Part shown: in pieces, positions 27,861-35,255 of the stretch | Layout of the letters: each line of letters starts with the position of its first letter | Position numbering within the stretch: position 1 is the first letter of the stretch | Origin: Rubellimicrobium sp. | GTDB taxonomy: Bacteria > Pseudomonadota > Alphaproteobacteria > Rhodobacterales > Rhodobacteraceae | Reading direction: 5' to 3' | Length of the DNA: 61,411 bases | Assembly: GCA_020852925.1 (NCBI GenBank) | Contig: JADYZU010000046.1 | Location: 1 to 61,411 of the forward strand | The notes under the pieces: generated by a model | The model's database searches: none | Told to the model about the DNA's origin: nothing | Seen by the model: the letters and a program-made list of their open reading frames with translations, nothing else | Program-made: the position numbers and the translations under genes

Positions 27861-28648
27861 GCGCGCATCGCCCGGTCCTGCGGGTCGAGACCCCCGCAGG
27901 ACCGCGCGACCTGCCCGAAGAGGTGGCGGTCGCGCTGGTCTACAACGGCACGACCCAGGCGGTGATGATGGCCACCCCCGCCGACATCGCGGATTTCGCG
28001 CTGGGGTTCACCATCTCCGAAGGCATCGCCCCCGCCGCCGAGGCGGGCGAGATCGAGATCGTGACCCATGACCTCGGGATCGAGGCGCGGCTCTGGCTGC
28101 CGCCGGCGCGCGAGGCGGCGCTGGCATCGCGCCGGCGCGCGCTGGTGGGGGCGGTGGGCTGCGGCCTGTGCGGCATCGACAGCCTCGAGGCGGCGGTGCG
28201 CGCCCTGCCCCGCCTGCCCGCGCCGCGCGCCCCCCTGCCCGGCCCCGATGCGCTGGCGGCCGCGCTCGCGCTCCTGCCGGGGCATCAGCCGCTGCACGAC
28301 GCCACCCGCGCCGTCCATGCCGCGGCGCTCTGGCGCGACGGCGCCATCCTCCTCGCGCGCGAGGATGTGGGCCGCCACAACGCGCTCGACAAGCTGATCG
28401 GCGCCACCGCCCGCGCCGGCATCGACCCGGCCGGTTGCGCCGTCCTCGTCACCTCGCGCCTCTCGGTCGAGATGGTGCAGAAGGCGGTGATGGCCCGGGC
28501 GCCGGTCCTCGCCTCGGTCTCGCTGCCCACGGCCCATGCCCGGCGCCTCGCGCAGGCGGCCGGCCTCATGCTGTTCTCGACCGCCGGCGGCCGCCCGGTG
28601 GTCTATGCCCATCCCCAGCACAGCCGTCAGGAAGGCCCCTCGACATGA
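27857..28648 (+). CDS. fdhD: Formate dehydrogenase accessory sulfurtransferase FdhD (FdsC)
   Basis: A 263-residue maturation factor that passes sulfur to the molybdenum cofactor before its insertion into FdsA. The CxxC motif is Cys102-G-L-Cys105 in GAVGCGLCGID. The family sequence REDVGRHNALDKLIG and the later SRLSVEMVQKA block are present. It overlaps fdsA and fdsD by four bases each, so the operon is tightly coupled. No gene for molybdate uptake or cofactor synthesis lies nearby. Confidence 0.95.
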   Translation: MSAHRPVLRVETPAGPRDLPEEVAVALVYNGTTQAVMMATPADIADFALGFTISEGIAPAAEAGEIEIVTHDLGIEARLWLPPAREAALASRRRALVGAVGCGLCGIDSLEAAVRALPRLPAPRAPLPGPDALAAALALLPGHQPLHDATRAVHAAALWRDGAILLAREDVGRHNALDKLIGATARAGIDPAGCAVLVTSRLSVEMVQKAVMARAPVLASVSLPTAHARRLAQAAGLMLFSTAGGRPVVYAHPQHSRQEGPST

Positions 28649-28857
28649 CCCCCGACAAGATGATCCGCATGGCGAACCAGATCGCCACCTTCTTCGACAC
28701 CCAGCCCGGCGATGCCGCCGGTTCGGTGGCCGATCATCTGGCGAAATTCTGGGAACCGCGCATGAAGGCCCAGCTTTTCGCCCATGCCGCCGCCGGGGGC
28801 GAGGGGCTGCGCGACAGCGTGCGCGAAGCGGTGGCCAGGATGCAGGCCGCCGCCTGA
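28645..28857 (+). CDS. fdsD: Formate dehydrogenase delta subunit
   Basis: A 70-residue FdsD-family protein (DUF2390). It carries the typical KMIRMANQIATFF start and the HLAKFWEPRMKAQ core. FdsD is needed for assembly of active enzyme and is thought to act with the chaperone. It is the last gene of the fds operon and starts within the fdhD stop (ATGA). A GC-rich hairpin region follows. Confidence 0.93.
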   Translation: MTPDKMIRMANQIATFFDTQPGDAAGSVADHLAKFWEPRMKAQLFAHAAAGGEGLRDSVREAVARMQAAA

Positions 28858-28890
28858 TCCGGCCGCGCCCCGCTGCGTCCGGGCGCCCCC

Positions 28891-28913
28891 CGGGGCGCCC
28901 CCGAAGCGCCCCG
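28891..28913. terminator. GC hairpin between convergent fdsD and the HTH-like gene
   Basis: CGGGGCG (28891-28897) and CGCCCCG (28907-28913) form a seven-pair stem. Overlapping GGGCGCCCC/GGGGCGCC repeats from about 28881 to 28920 allow other, longer folds. There is no T-run. Its place in the 63-base gap between two convergent genes suggests a termination role. Confidence 0.5.
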
Positions 28914-28920
28914 GGGCGCC

Positions 28921-29373
28921 TCAGGCTGTCTCCTGCTCCAGATGCAGCTTCATCTCGAGCAGGATCTTCTGAAGCGCAAGGGTCTCGCGCAGCATGCGCT
29001 TGGCCTCGTTCACGGAAATCACCCCGTCCGCGATCGACAGGTTGTATTCCGCCATGAGCTGCGCAAAGCGCTGGCTCAGCACGATCACGTCGCTGTTGAC
29101 GCGGCCTTCGGCACGCACCTCGGCGCCGTCCCGGCTCAGGGTGATGCCGCGCAACTCGGCCAGCGCCGCGGTCACATGCGGATAGGGCGCCACCGCCTCG
29201 ATCGCGGCCACGGCATCGACCGGCATGAAACGGTCGGCATGGTCGTCGTCGCCGGAATAATAGCGCCCGAGCGTCGCCTTCGACTTGCCGGTGACCGCGC
29301 AGGCCGCCTCGATCCCCACGTCCTTGACCAGGGCCTCGGTATGTTTCTTCAGATAGGACCCGATCCCGTCCAT
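28921..29373 (-). CDS. Conserved protein of unknown function with an HTH-like N-terminus
   Basis: A soluble 150-residue protein. The first 60 residues read like a helix-turn-helix (DVGIEAACAVTGKSKATLGR, then a tyrosine and an acidic DDDHAD stretch). The C-terminal third is a probable coiled coil (AKRMLRETLALQKILLEMKL). I know no function. It could be a small regulator, but no DNA-binding evidence is visible beyond the helix pattern. The ATG at 29373 was chosen because GAGGGGG precedes it. It converges on fdsD and diverges from tdk. Confidence 0.8.
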   Translation of the reverse strand: MDGIGSYLKKHTEALVKDVGIEAACAVTGKSKATLGRYYSGDDDHADRFMPVDAVAAIEAVAPYPHVTAALAELRGITLSRDGAEVRAEGRVNSDVIVLSQRFAQLMAEYNLSIADGVISVNEAKRMLRETLALQKILLEMKLHLEQETA

Positions 29374-29507
29374 CGCCACCCCCTCACGCACCGCCCGGGG
29401 AATCCCGGCTACGCTTTCCCATTAGCTTCCCGCCGCCGGCTTGTCATTCCCGCCCTGCCCGTCCGGTTACGACGGCGAATGACGAGTGCCGCCCGCGCAA
29501 CGGGCGG

Positions 29508-29539
29508 GGCGGAAGGGGGCGGGCCGCCCCCCTTCCGCC
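29508..29539. other. Long GC hairpin in the tdk upstream region
   Basis: GGCGGAAGGGGGC (29508-29520) pairs with the downstream GCCCCCC-TTCCGCC (29526-29539) with a single bulged base and the loop GGGCC. It lies 58 bases before the tdk start in the divergent gap. Function is unknown; it could be a leader structure of tdk. Confidence 0.4.
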
Positions 29540-29597
29540 GGTTGCCGCCGGTTCCGCCGCCCCTTGCCCAGGGGTCGCCCAAGGCGCTACTGGACCC

Positions 29598-30203
29598 ATG
29601 GCCAAGCTCTATTTCCATTACTCCACCATGAACGCGGGCAAGTCGACCGCGCTGCTCCAGGCGTCCCACAACTACATCGAACGCGGGATGCAGACCCATC
29701 TGATGACCGCCCGCCTCGACGACCGCGCCGGCCCCGGCCGCATCGAAAGCCGCATCGGCATCGGCGCCGCGGCCCAGACCTGGGGCCCGGACGACGATCT
29801 TGGCGCGCTGATCGCGGCCCGGCTCGCTTCCGGCCCCTGCGCCTGCGTCTTTGTCGACGAGGCGCAGTTCCTGACCGCGGCGCAGGTCTGGCAACTGGCG
29901 CGCGCGGTCGATGACCTGGGCGTGCCGGTCATGTGCTTCGGCCTCAGGGTCGATTTCCGCGGCCGGCTCTTTCCCGGCTCGGCCGCGCTCCTCGCCCTTG
30001 CCGACGAGATGCGCGAGGTGCGCACCATCTGCCATTGCGGCAGGAAGGCCACGATGGTGGTGCGCAAGGACGCCGCCGGCCGGGCCCTGACCGAAGGCGC
30101 GCAGGTGGTGATCGGCGGCAACGAAAGCTACGAAAGCCTCTGCCGCCGCCACTGGCGCGAGGCCGTGGGCGACCGTCCGCTCGCCGCCGCGCCCCGGCCC
30201 TGA
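29598..30203 (+). CDS. tdk: Thymidine kinase
   Basis: A 201-residue cytoplasmic type-II thymidine kinase for thymidine salvage. It has the P-loop MNAGKST (residues 11-17), the DEAQF segment (VFVDEAQFL) with the catalytic Glu, a zinc-binding CHCGRKA pair and a later Cys in SYESLCRRHW, and the Tyr lid residue. Length is normal. It is transcribed alone; the dispersed element copy B follows within seven bases and may end the transcript. Confidence 0.95.
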   Translation: MAKLYFHYSTMNAGKSTALLQASHNYIERGMQTHLMTARLDDRAGPGRIESRIGIGAAAQTWGPDDDLGALIAARLASGPCACVFVDEAQFLTAAQVWQLARAVDDLGVPVMCFGLRVDFRGRLFPGSAALLALADEMREVRTICHCGRKATMVVRKDAAGRALTEGAQVVIGGNESYESLCRRHWREAVGDRPLAAAPRP

Positions 30204-30209
30204 CCCCCC

Positions 30210-30277
30210 TTCATCTGTCCCCAAATATCCCGGGGGGGAGGCCCGCAGGGCCCGGGGGGGGCAGCGCCCCCCCGCCC
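30210..30277. repeat. Dispersed palindromic element, copy B (right arm only)
   Basis: This is nearly identical to 8307-8373: TTCATCTGTCCCCAAATATC followed by the same GC-rich block, with only a C-for-T change and one extra G in the G-run. The GGGGGGGGC / GCCCCCCC hairpin around AGC is kept. The left arm seen in copy A is absent. Here the element sits between convergent tdk and the dehydrogenase gene, where the hairpin could end transcription of tdk. Confidence 0.85.
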
Positions 30278-30304
30278 TGCTGCCGGCCACAGGCCCGCCC
30301 CCGT

Positions 30305-31258
30305 TCAGTTCACCCGCTGCGGCGGCGCGCGCCCCTCGGCGAAGGCGATGAGATTGTCGAGCGCCATCTGCGCCATCGCCTGCCGCGTCTCGACCGTGGC
30401 CGATCCCAGATGCGGCAGCAGCACGCAATTCTCGAGCGCGCGCAGCCGTTCGGGCACATGCGGCTCGTGCAGATAGACATCAAGCCCCGCCCCCGCGATC
30501 CGCCCGGCGGCCAGCGCGTCGATCAGCGCCTCCTCGTCCACCACCTCGCCGCGCGCGATGTTCACGAGGATCCCGCCCGGCTTCATCGCCGCGATCGCCG
30601 CGCGGTCGATCAGCCCGGCATTGGCCGCGCCCCCCGGCACGGTGACCACGACGAAATCGGCCAGCCGCATCAGCTCGTGCAGATCCGCGACCTGCCGCGC
30701 CGGCAGATCCACCGCCTTCGGCGAGCGGTTGTAATAGATCACCGGCATGGAAAAGCCGAAATGCCCGCGCCGCGCCACCGCCTGCCCGATCCGCCCCATG
30801 CCGACGATGCCCAGCACCTTGCCGGTCACATGCGTGCCCAGCAGGCCCTTCGGCCCGAACCCGCCCCAGCGGCCATCGCGCAGCATGCGCTCGCCCTCGC
30901 CGGCGCGGCGCGCGGTGGCCAGCAGCAGCGTCATGCCGATATCGGCCGTGGCATCGGTCAGCACATCGGGCGTGTTCGTCACCACCACCCCATGCGCCGC
31001 CGCGGCGGCGGCGTCGATATGGCTGTAGCCCACCCCGAAATTCGCAAGGATCCGGCAGCGCGGATTCTTGCCTGCCTTGCGGAACGCGGCGGCGGTAAAG
31101 GCATCGCCCAGCGTGGGCAGGATCAGGTCATGCGCGCCCAGCGCCGCGGCCGCCGCATCCTCGTCCAGCGGGCCCTTGCCCAGCGTGACCGCGAACCGCG
31201 CGCGCGCCTGCGCCAGCACCGGGTCGGCGATCGGGCGGGTGATGAGCAGCGACTTCAA
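30305..31258 (-). CDS. D-isomer 2-hydroxyacid dehydrogenase (glyoxylate/hydroxypyruvate reductase-like)
   Basis: A 317-residue NAD(P)H-dependent dehydrogenase. The Rossmann motif GMGRIG is in GKVLGIVGMGRIGQAVARR. The catalytic Arg, Glu and His appear in NIARGEVVDEEAL, GAGLDVYLHEP and LLPHLGSAT. The likely reaction is reduction of glyoxylate or hydroxypyruvate, though the substrate is not certain. The only start that fits the homology is a TTG at 31258 that overlaps the stop of the upstream csaA-like gene as TTGA, so translation is probably coupled and weak. It ends the proC-csaA-dehydrogenase cluster. Confidence 0.88.
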   Translation of the reverse strand: MKSLLITRPIADPVLAQARARFAVTLGKGPLDEDAAAAALGAHDLILPTLGDAFTAAAFRKAGKNPRCRILANFGVGYSHIDAAAAAAHGVVVTNTPDVLTDATADIGMTLLLATARRAGEGERMLRDGRWGGFGPKGLLGTHVTGKVLGIVGMGRIGQAVARRGHFGFSMPVIYYNRSPKAVDLPARQVADLHELMRLADFVVVTVPGGAANAGLIDRAAIAAMKPGGILVNIARGEVVDEEALIDALAAGRIAGAGLDVYLHEPHVPERLRALENCVLLPHLGSATVETRQAMAQMALDNLIAFAEGRAPPQRVN

Positions 31259-31596
31259 AACAGCCGCCCCCCGACCGGCACCTCGTGATCGGGGCGCATC
31301 AGCACCACCTCGCCCTCGGCATCCGGCACGCCCAGCACCAGCACCTCGGACAGGAACCGGCCGATCTGGCGCGGCGGAAAGTTCACCACCGCCATGACCA
31401 GCACGCCCGGCAGATCCTCGGGCCGGTAATGGCGGGTGATCTGCGCCGATGAGCTGCGCTCGCCCAGATCGGGGCCGAAGTCGATCCACAGCTTGATCGC
31501 GGGCTTGCGCGCCTCGGGATAGGGTTCGGCGCGCAGGATGCGGCCCACCCGGATATCGACCTTCAGGAAGTCGTCGAAGGTGATCGGTTCAGCCAC
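31255..31596 (-). CDS. csaA: CsaA-like tRNA-binding domain protein
   Basis: A 113-residue single-domain OB-fold protein of the tRNA-binding (EMAP/CsaA) family. Family features are DFLKVDIRVGRILRAEPYPEARKPA at the N-terminus and ITRHYRPEDL further on, read in short pieces. CsaA is a secretion-related chaperone in Bacillus and binds tRNA in other bacteria; the role here is unknown. It overlaps proC upstream by eight bases and the dehydrogenase downstream by four. Confidence 0.88.
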   Translation of the reverse strand: MAEPITFDDFLKVDIRVGRILRAEPYPEARKPAIKLWIDFGPDLGERSSSAQITRHYRPEDLPGVLVMAVVNFPPRQIGRFLSEVLVLGVPDAEGEVVLMRPDHEVPVGGRLF

Positions 31597-32404
31597 GTCC
31601 CAGTTCCTCGGAGCGCAGGCGCGCGCGATGGACCGCGGCGCGCATCAGGGGGGGAAGGCCGTGCGCCTCGTCCATGAGGACCGCAAGCGCCGCCGCGGTG
31701 GTGCCGGCGGGCGAGGTGACGTTTCGGCGCAACTGCCCCGCCTCCTCGTCCGAGGCATCGAGCAGCGCGCCCGCGCCGGCCACCGTGGCCCGCGCCAGGC
31801 GCCGCGCCAGATCGGGCCTCAGGCCCTCGGCCTCGCCCGCCAGCGCCAGCGCCTCGACCAGGTGGAACACATAGGCCGGGCCAGAGCCGGAGACCGCCGT
31901 CACCGCGTCGATCTCGTCCTCGGATTCCAGGCGCACCACCTGCCCCACCGCCGACAGAAGCGCCTCGGCCAGATCCAGATGCGCGGCCCGCGCGGCGGCA
32001 TTGCCGATGATCGCGCTGATGCCGCGGCCGATGGCGGCGGGCGTGTTGGGCATGGCGCGCACCACCGGCGTGGCGGGGCCGAACACCTGTTCGAACCGGG
32101 TGATCGGCGTGCCCGCGGCAATCGACAGCACCAGCGTCCGCCCCCCCCCCAGCGCGCCGATCCCCGGCAGCGCCGCGCCCATGACCTGCGGCTTCACCGC
32201 CACCACGACCACCGCCGGATCCGCGGGCAGCCCGGCATTCAGCCGCACCCCCTGCGCCCGCAGCCAGTCCGAGGGCGCGGGGTCGATAACGCCGACCGCG
32301 GCGGCCGGCACCCCGCCCGCAAGCCACCCCTCGAGCAGCGCCGACCCCATCCTGCCGCAGCCCAGAAGCAGCAGCCCGCGGCCCGCAACCCCGTCCATGT
32401 CCAT
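31589..32404 (-). CDS. proC: Pyrroline-5-carboxylate reductase
   Basis: A 271-residue cytoplasmic enzyme that makes L-proline from pyrroline-5-carboxylate with NAD(P)H. The N-terminal Rossmann motif GCGRMGSALLEGW, the AVKPQ segment and the family signature around AVSGSGPAYVFHLVEAL support it, as do RRNVTSPAGTTAAAL and MRAAV near the C-terminus. It is the first gene of the proC-csaA-dehydrogenase run. An upstream gap of 144 bases with a CCCGAATC repeat separates it from the ybjN-like gene. Confidence 0.95.
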   Translation of the reverse strand: MDMDGVAGRGLLLLGCGRMGSALLEGWLAGGVPAAAVGVIDPAPSDWLRAQGVRLNAGLPADPAVVVVAVKPQVMGAALPGIGALGGGRTLVLSIAAGTPITRFEQVFGPATPVVRAMPNTPAAIGRGISAIIGNAAARAAHLDLAEALLSAVGQVVRLESEDEIDAVTAVSGSGPAYVFHLVEALALAGEAEGLRPDLARRLARATVAGAGALLDASDEEAGQLRRNVTSPAGTTAAALAVLMDEAHGLPPLMRAAVHRARLRSEELGRG

Positions 32405-32489
32405 GTCGATGGTGCCCCCCTCCGGATCGGCCCGACCCTAGGCGCCCGCGCCGCCGCCCGCAAGCCACCGGCCTCGGGATCCGCGCCAG

Positions 32490-32534
32490 CCCGAATCCAC
32501 ACCCGAATCTGCGACCCGAATCCGCGCCCGAATC
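32490..32534. repeat. Four direct CCCGAATC repeats
   Basis: CCCGAATC occurs at 32490, 32502, 32515 and 32527, a 12-13-base period, in the gap between the ybjN-like gene and proC. On the strand of those genes it reads GATTCGGG. It may be an operator array or a slippage product; nothing else in the gap was recognised. Confidence 0.8.
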
Positions 32535-32548
32535 CGCGGCGCCGGGCC

Positions 32549-33052
32549 TCAGGCGCGGCCCCAGACCTCGCTGATCGCCACGCGCATCGCCTCGGCCGGG
32601 GGGCTTTCGCCCCAGGTGGCAAGCTGGAACGCGGGATAGAACCGCTCGCACGAGGCGATGGCCGACCGGATCATGCCGTCGATCTGGTCCGGCCCGGCGA
32701 TCTGCGCCCCCGCCAGCAACAGCCCGTAGCGATAGACCATGAGCCGCTGTTCCCCCCACCAGGTGAAACAGCCGGTCCAGCAGGCATCGTTCACCCGGTT
32801 CAGCAGTTCGTGCACTTCGGGCAGGCGATGGTCGGGGGGCTCCATCTCGTAGGTGCAGATGAGGCGCAGCACCTCGTCCGAGGGCGACCAGGCCAGGGTG
32901 AGCGCATAGGTCCGCCAGGCCCCCTCGACCGCCATGGCGATCTGGTCCTCGGCGATGCGGTCGAATTCCCAGTCGTTGTCGAGCGCAAGATGCTCGGCCA
33001 GGTCGATCGGGTGCAGATCGTCAACGTCACGGATATGTTCGGACATGGCCAT
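32549..33052 (-). CDS. YbjN-domain protein
   Basis: A 167-residue soluble protein of the YbjN (type-III-chaperone-like fold) family, widespread in alphaproteobacteria. Recognised by the acidic N-terminus, HPIDLAEHLALDNDWEFDRI, and the core NDACWTGCFTWWGEQRLMVYR. No enzymatic motif is seen; E. coli YbjN has been linked to stress and motility. The ATG at 33052 follows AGGAA with seven bases between; a second ATG at 33046 is possible. It lies upstream of proC on the same strand. Confidence 0.88.
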   Translation of the reverse strand: MAMSEHIRDVDDLHPIDLAEHLALDNDWEFDRIAEDQIAMAVEGAWRTYALTLAWSPSDEVLRLICTYEMEPPDHRLPEVHELLNRVNDACWTGCFTWWGEQRLMVYRYGLLLAGAQIAGPDQIDGMIRSAIASCERFYPAFQLATWGESPPAEAMRVAISEVWGRA

Positions 33053-33376
33053 GCGTCGGTTCCTGCCTTTGTCATCGGGCCGGACAAAGACCCCAGCACT
33101 TGTTGCACCCACAAGAGACGGTAAGCCGCCCCCTTTTCCATACCCGATATGGTGGGCGCCTTGGCGCGATCTGTAAAGCGAATAGTTGGGGATAACCCCC
33201 TCGCCCGGCGCGGACCGCGCAGCGCCGCCCGCGCTCCGGTCCGGCCGGCCGCGCGGGCGGGCTGTCCGGATCGGTCCCTGATCGCCTGCCCGGTTTGACC
33301 GTCGTGCGGCCAGCCACTATGAACGTCGGCGGACCGACCTGGCCGGTGAACGCGGCAAACAAAGGGGAATCGCGCA
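33053..33376. other. 324-base divergent region before the fucosyltransferase-like gene
   Basis: Between the leftward ybjN-like gene and the rightward glycosyltransferase-like gene. It contains a short dyad GGGG-ATAA-CCCC at about 33187, and a strong sigma-70-like promoter at 33295-33323 pointing right. I found no part of a P-type ATPase here, although the other side of the neighbouring gene carries one. Confidence 0.5.
33295..33323 (+). promoter_or_regulatory. Sigma-70-like promoter of the fucosyltransferase-like gene
   Basis: TTGACC (33295-33300) and TATGAA (33318-33323) have an ideal 17-base spacer. The leader would be about 47 bases with AGGGG before the ATG at 33377. It is among the best promoter matches in the window. 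Confidence 0.6.
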
Positions 33377-34675
33377 ATGACCGGAATGACGGGATCCCTT
33401 GTCGCCGCGCGGACCGACGGTTTCGGGGTGCGTCTGCTGTCGCTCCTGAACGCAATGGCGCTGTCCGACATCACGGGACTGCCGTTCAGGTTCCATTGGG
33501 AGGACAACAAGAGCGCCAATCCCCATCACAGCGTCGAAGCGGCCGAAATCTGCTTCGATGCCGGGTTTCTGGACGCGCATGTCCTCTCCGACGCCGAATT
33601 GCAGGCGCTGAACGAGGTGACGCCGGCCGCCCTGCTTGGGGGCGAGGGCAAGGACCACACCAGCTATTGCAAGGTGCCGCAATCGGCCGGCGCCGGCCTC
33701 GACCGGGCAAATCCGTTTCGCGCGGACCTGGCCGGCCACGATTTTCGCAAGACTTTCCTGCGGATCGGATTTTCGCCGAAGAACGCCAGGGCGATCGACC
33801 GGGCGCTTCATGGCCCGCTGCCCGAGGGCCTGACGGCCATTCACCTGCGGGCCGGGGATGTCGTCTATGGGGAATTCCGGCTGAACGGCTATTGGGTGAA
33901 CAAGGTGATCCCCTATCAGCTTGCCATCCGGCTCATCACCGGGATCGGTCCGCAGCGCTGTCTTCTGTTCTGTCAGGACGGACGGCTCGGGCAGTATCTT
34001 GGACAGCGGTTTCCGGGGATCCGCAATTCGCAGGACATGATGCCGCCCGACATGGACAGCGCACAGCAGGCGCTGTTCGACATGGTGCTGATGAGCAGGT
34101 GCACCCGCATCATTGCCGGCCGCAGCGGGTTCTCGATGGTCGCTGCCAGGCTGGCGGCGGTCAGGCTCGAGGATTACACGACCCTGTTCAGCCCCGCCGA
34201 GATTGCCCGGCTTCTGTCCGGCGTGGTCGAGGAACCCGACGGAGCCCCCGACGGGCAGCGGGCGTTCTCCGCCCTCGCCCTGCTGGAAAATGCCCCCCCG
34301 GACATGCCCGTCGCGCACAGGATCAGGGTCGCCGACTTCGGCTTGCGAATGGACCCCGGGAATGCCTTCTTCGCCTACAGGAAGATTCTCTGCCTGCTCG
34401 AGGGGGACAGCGCGCTTGCCGATGCCTTTTTCAGTTCCCTGACCCGGGAGGAAAAAGACCGGCTGCTTCAGGTGGTGAAGCGCTGCCACGGACGTCCCAA
34501 GCTGGCGGACTACTGCGCGCGCAACGGGTTCGAGGCCACGCTGCTGGCCAATCCATCGCAGGTTTCCTGCGTCCTGCTGGCGGCAATCGGCCGCGCAAGG
34601 GGCGATCTGGAGGCCGCGCGGGAGTGGAGCCATCGGGCAGAGACGTGGCAATCGAGACCGCCGACATCGCGCTGA
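33377..34675 (+). CDS. Fucosyltransferase-like glycosyltransferase, with altered C-terminus
   Basis: A 432-residue protein resembling GT-B glycosyltransferases of the fucosyltransferase superfamily. HLRAGD (156-161) is like the NodZ/FUT8 motif H-x-R-x-GD, and IIAGRSGFSMVAARLA (245-260) is like the nucleotide-sugar-binding region. It has no signal peptide and is probably cytoplasmic, acting on a surface polysaccharide or lipid-linked sugar. Codon use appears less GC-biased than in the neighbours, which suggests acquisition. The last 13-14 residues (from about 34634) are read out of frame from the remnant of a P-type ATPase gene, so the original C-terminus has been replaced. No other glycan gene is near. 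Confidence 0.65.
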   Translation: MTGMTGSLVAARTDGFGVRLLSLLNAMALSDITGLPFRFHWEDNKSANPHHSVEAAEICFDAGFLDAHVLSDAELQALNEVTPAALLGGEGKDHTSYCKVPQSAGAGLDRANPFRADLAGHDFRKTFLRIGFSPKNARAIDRALHGPLPEGLTAIHLRAGDVVYGEFRLNGYWVNKVIPYQLAIRLITGIGPQRCLLFCQDGRLGQYLGQRFPGIRNSQDMMPPDMDSAQQALFDMVLMSRCTRIIAGRSGFSMVAARLAAVRLEDYTTLFSPAEIARLLSGVVEEPDGAPDGQRAFSALALLENAPPDMPVAHRIRVADFGLRMDPGNAFFAYRKILCLLEGDSALADAFFSSLTREEKDRLLQVVKRCHGRPKLADYCARNGFEATLLANPSQVSCVLLAAIGRARGDLEAAREWSHRAETWQSRPPTSR

Positions 34676-34942
34676 TGACCGACGACCTCGAGCGCGCATC
34701 CCCGAGGCCATCGCCATCTCGCGCGCGACGGTGGCGAACATGCGCCAGATCTGGCGATCGCGCTGGTCACGGTGGCGGGGCTGATGGCCGGGGTGCTCAG
34801 CGGCAATGTCCACATGGCCGGGGGGATGCTGGTGCACCAGCTTTCGGTGCTGGTCGTCATCGCCAACGGGATGCGCCTGTTGCGCCGCCCGCGCGCCGCG
34901 CGCCCCGCTGCGGCGGCGCCCGCCCTGCCCCGGCCCGCCTGA
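34634..34942 (+). pseudogene. Decayed 3' end of a heavy-metal P1B-type ATPase
   Basis: Conceptual translation gives RDVAIETADIALMTDDLER, then IPEAIAISRATVANMRQ, then LAIALVTVAGLMAGVLSG and MLVHQLSVLVVIANGMRLLR: the last part of the P-domain and the final two membrane helices of a Cu/Zn/Cd-exporting ATPase. Two frameshifts break it: two extra bases (GC) near 34711, and one missing A near 34753 where Asn-Leu is expected. Everything upstream (metal-binding domains, DKTG, most of the protein) is absent and is replaced by the glycosyltransferase-like gene. The native stop is at 34940-34942. Confidence 0.82.
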
Positions 34943-35255
34943 CCCGGGGCGGGACCGCGACCTGACAGGGGCCGCCCCTCGCGCCCGGGGGGCGGCCCTG
35001 ACGTGTGGTCAGGGGCCGGGCCGGCGATCCATTCCTGCTTGCCTATCGCGGGGTTCGGGAATAGCGTGCCCCAAGGTGTGCCGGGGGCCGGCGCGCTGCA
35101 ACGGAAATTTCGGATTTATCCGTCACTTGCGGGGCAGAACCGGCCAAGACAGGTCACTGACGACAGGGGGGTGTGCGCGCAGCGTGTGCCTCTTGAATCC
35201 GGACTGACAGACCCCCCGGGGGGATCGGTCCGGCTTGGCTCATGGAGGGTTTTCA
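34943..35255. other. 313-base region upstream of dppA
   Basis: It begins with a strong hairpin after the ATPase remnant (described separately). The middle (35030-35170) is of lower GC and probably holds the dppA promoter, though no pair stands out. Close to dppA, CCGGAC and GTCCGG (about 35199 and 35227) enclose a CCCCCC-GGGGGG dyad, so the leader can fold into a long hairpin. The ribosome-binding site GGAGGG lies just before 35256. Confidence 0.5.
34966..35000 (+). terminator. Hairpin after the P-type ATPase remnant
   Basis: CAGGG-g-CCGCCCC (34966-34978) pairs with GGGGCGGCCCTG (34989-35000): twelve pairs with one bulged G and a ten-base loop. No T-run follows. It lies 24 bases past the old ATPase stop and may be its surviving terminator, now used by the glycosyltransferase-like gene. 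Confidence 0.55.

Noticed and set aside
33072..33455. Small leftward gene overlapping the start of the glycosyltransferase-like gene
   Set aside because: Its translation is a low-complexity Arg/Ala/Pro sequence and it runs against the promoter and start of the real gene.
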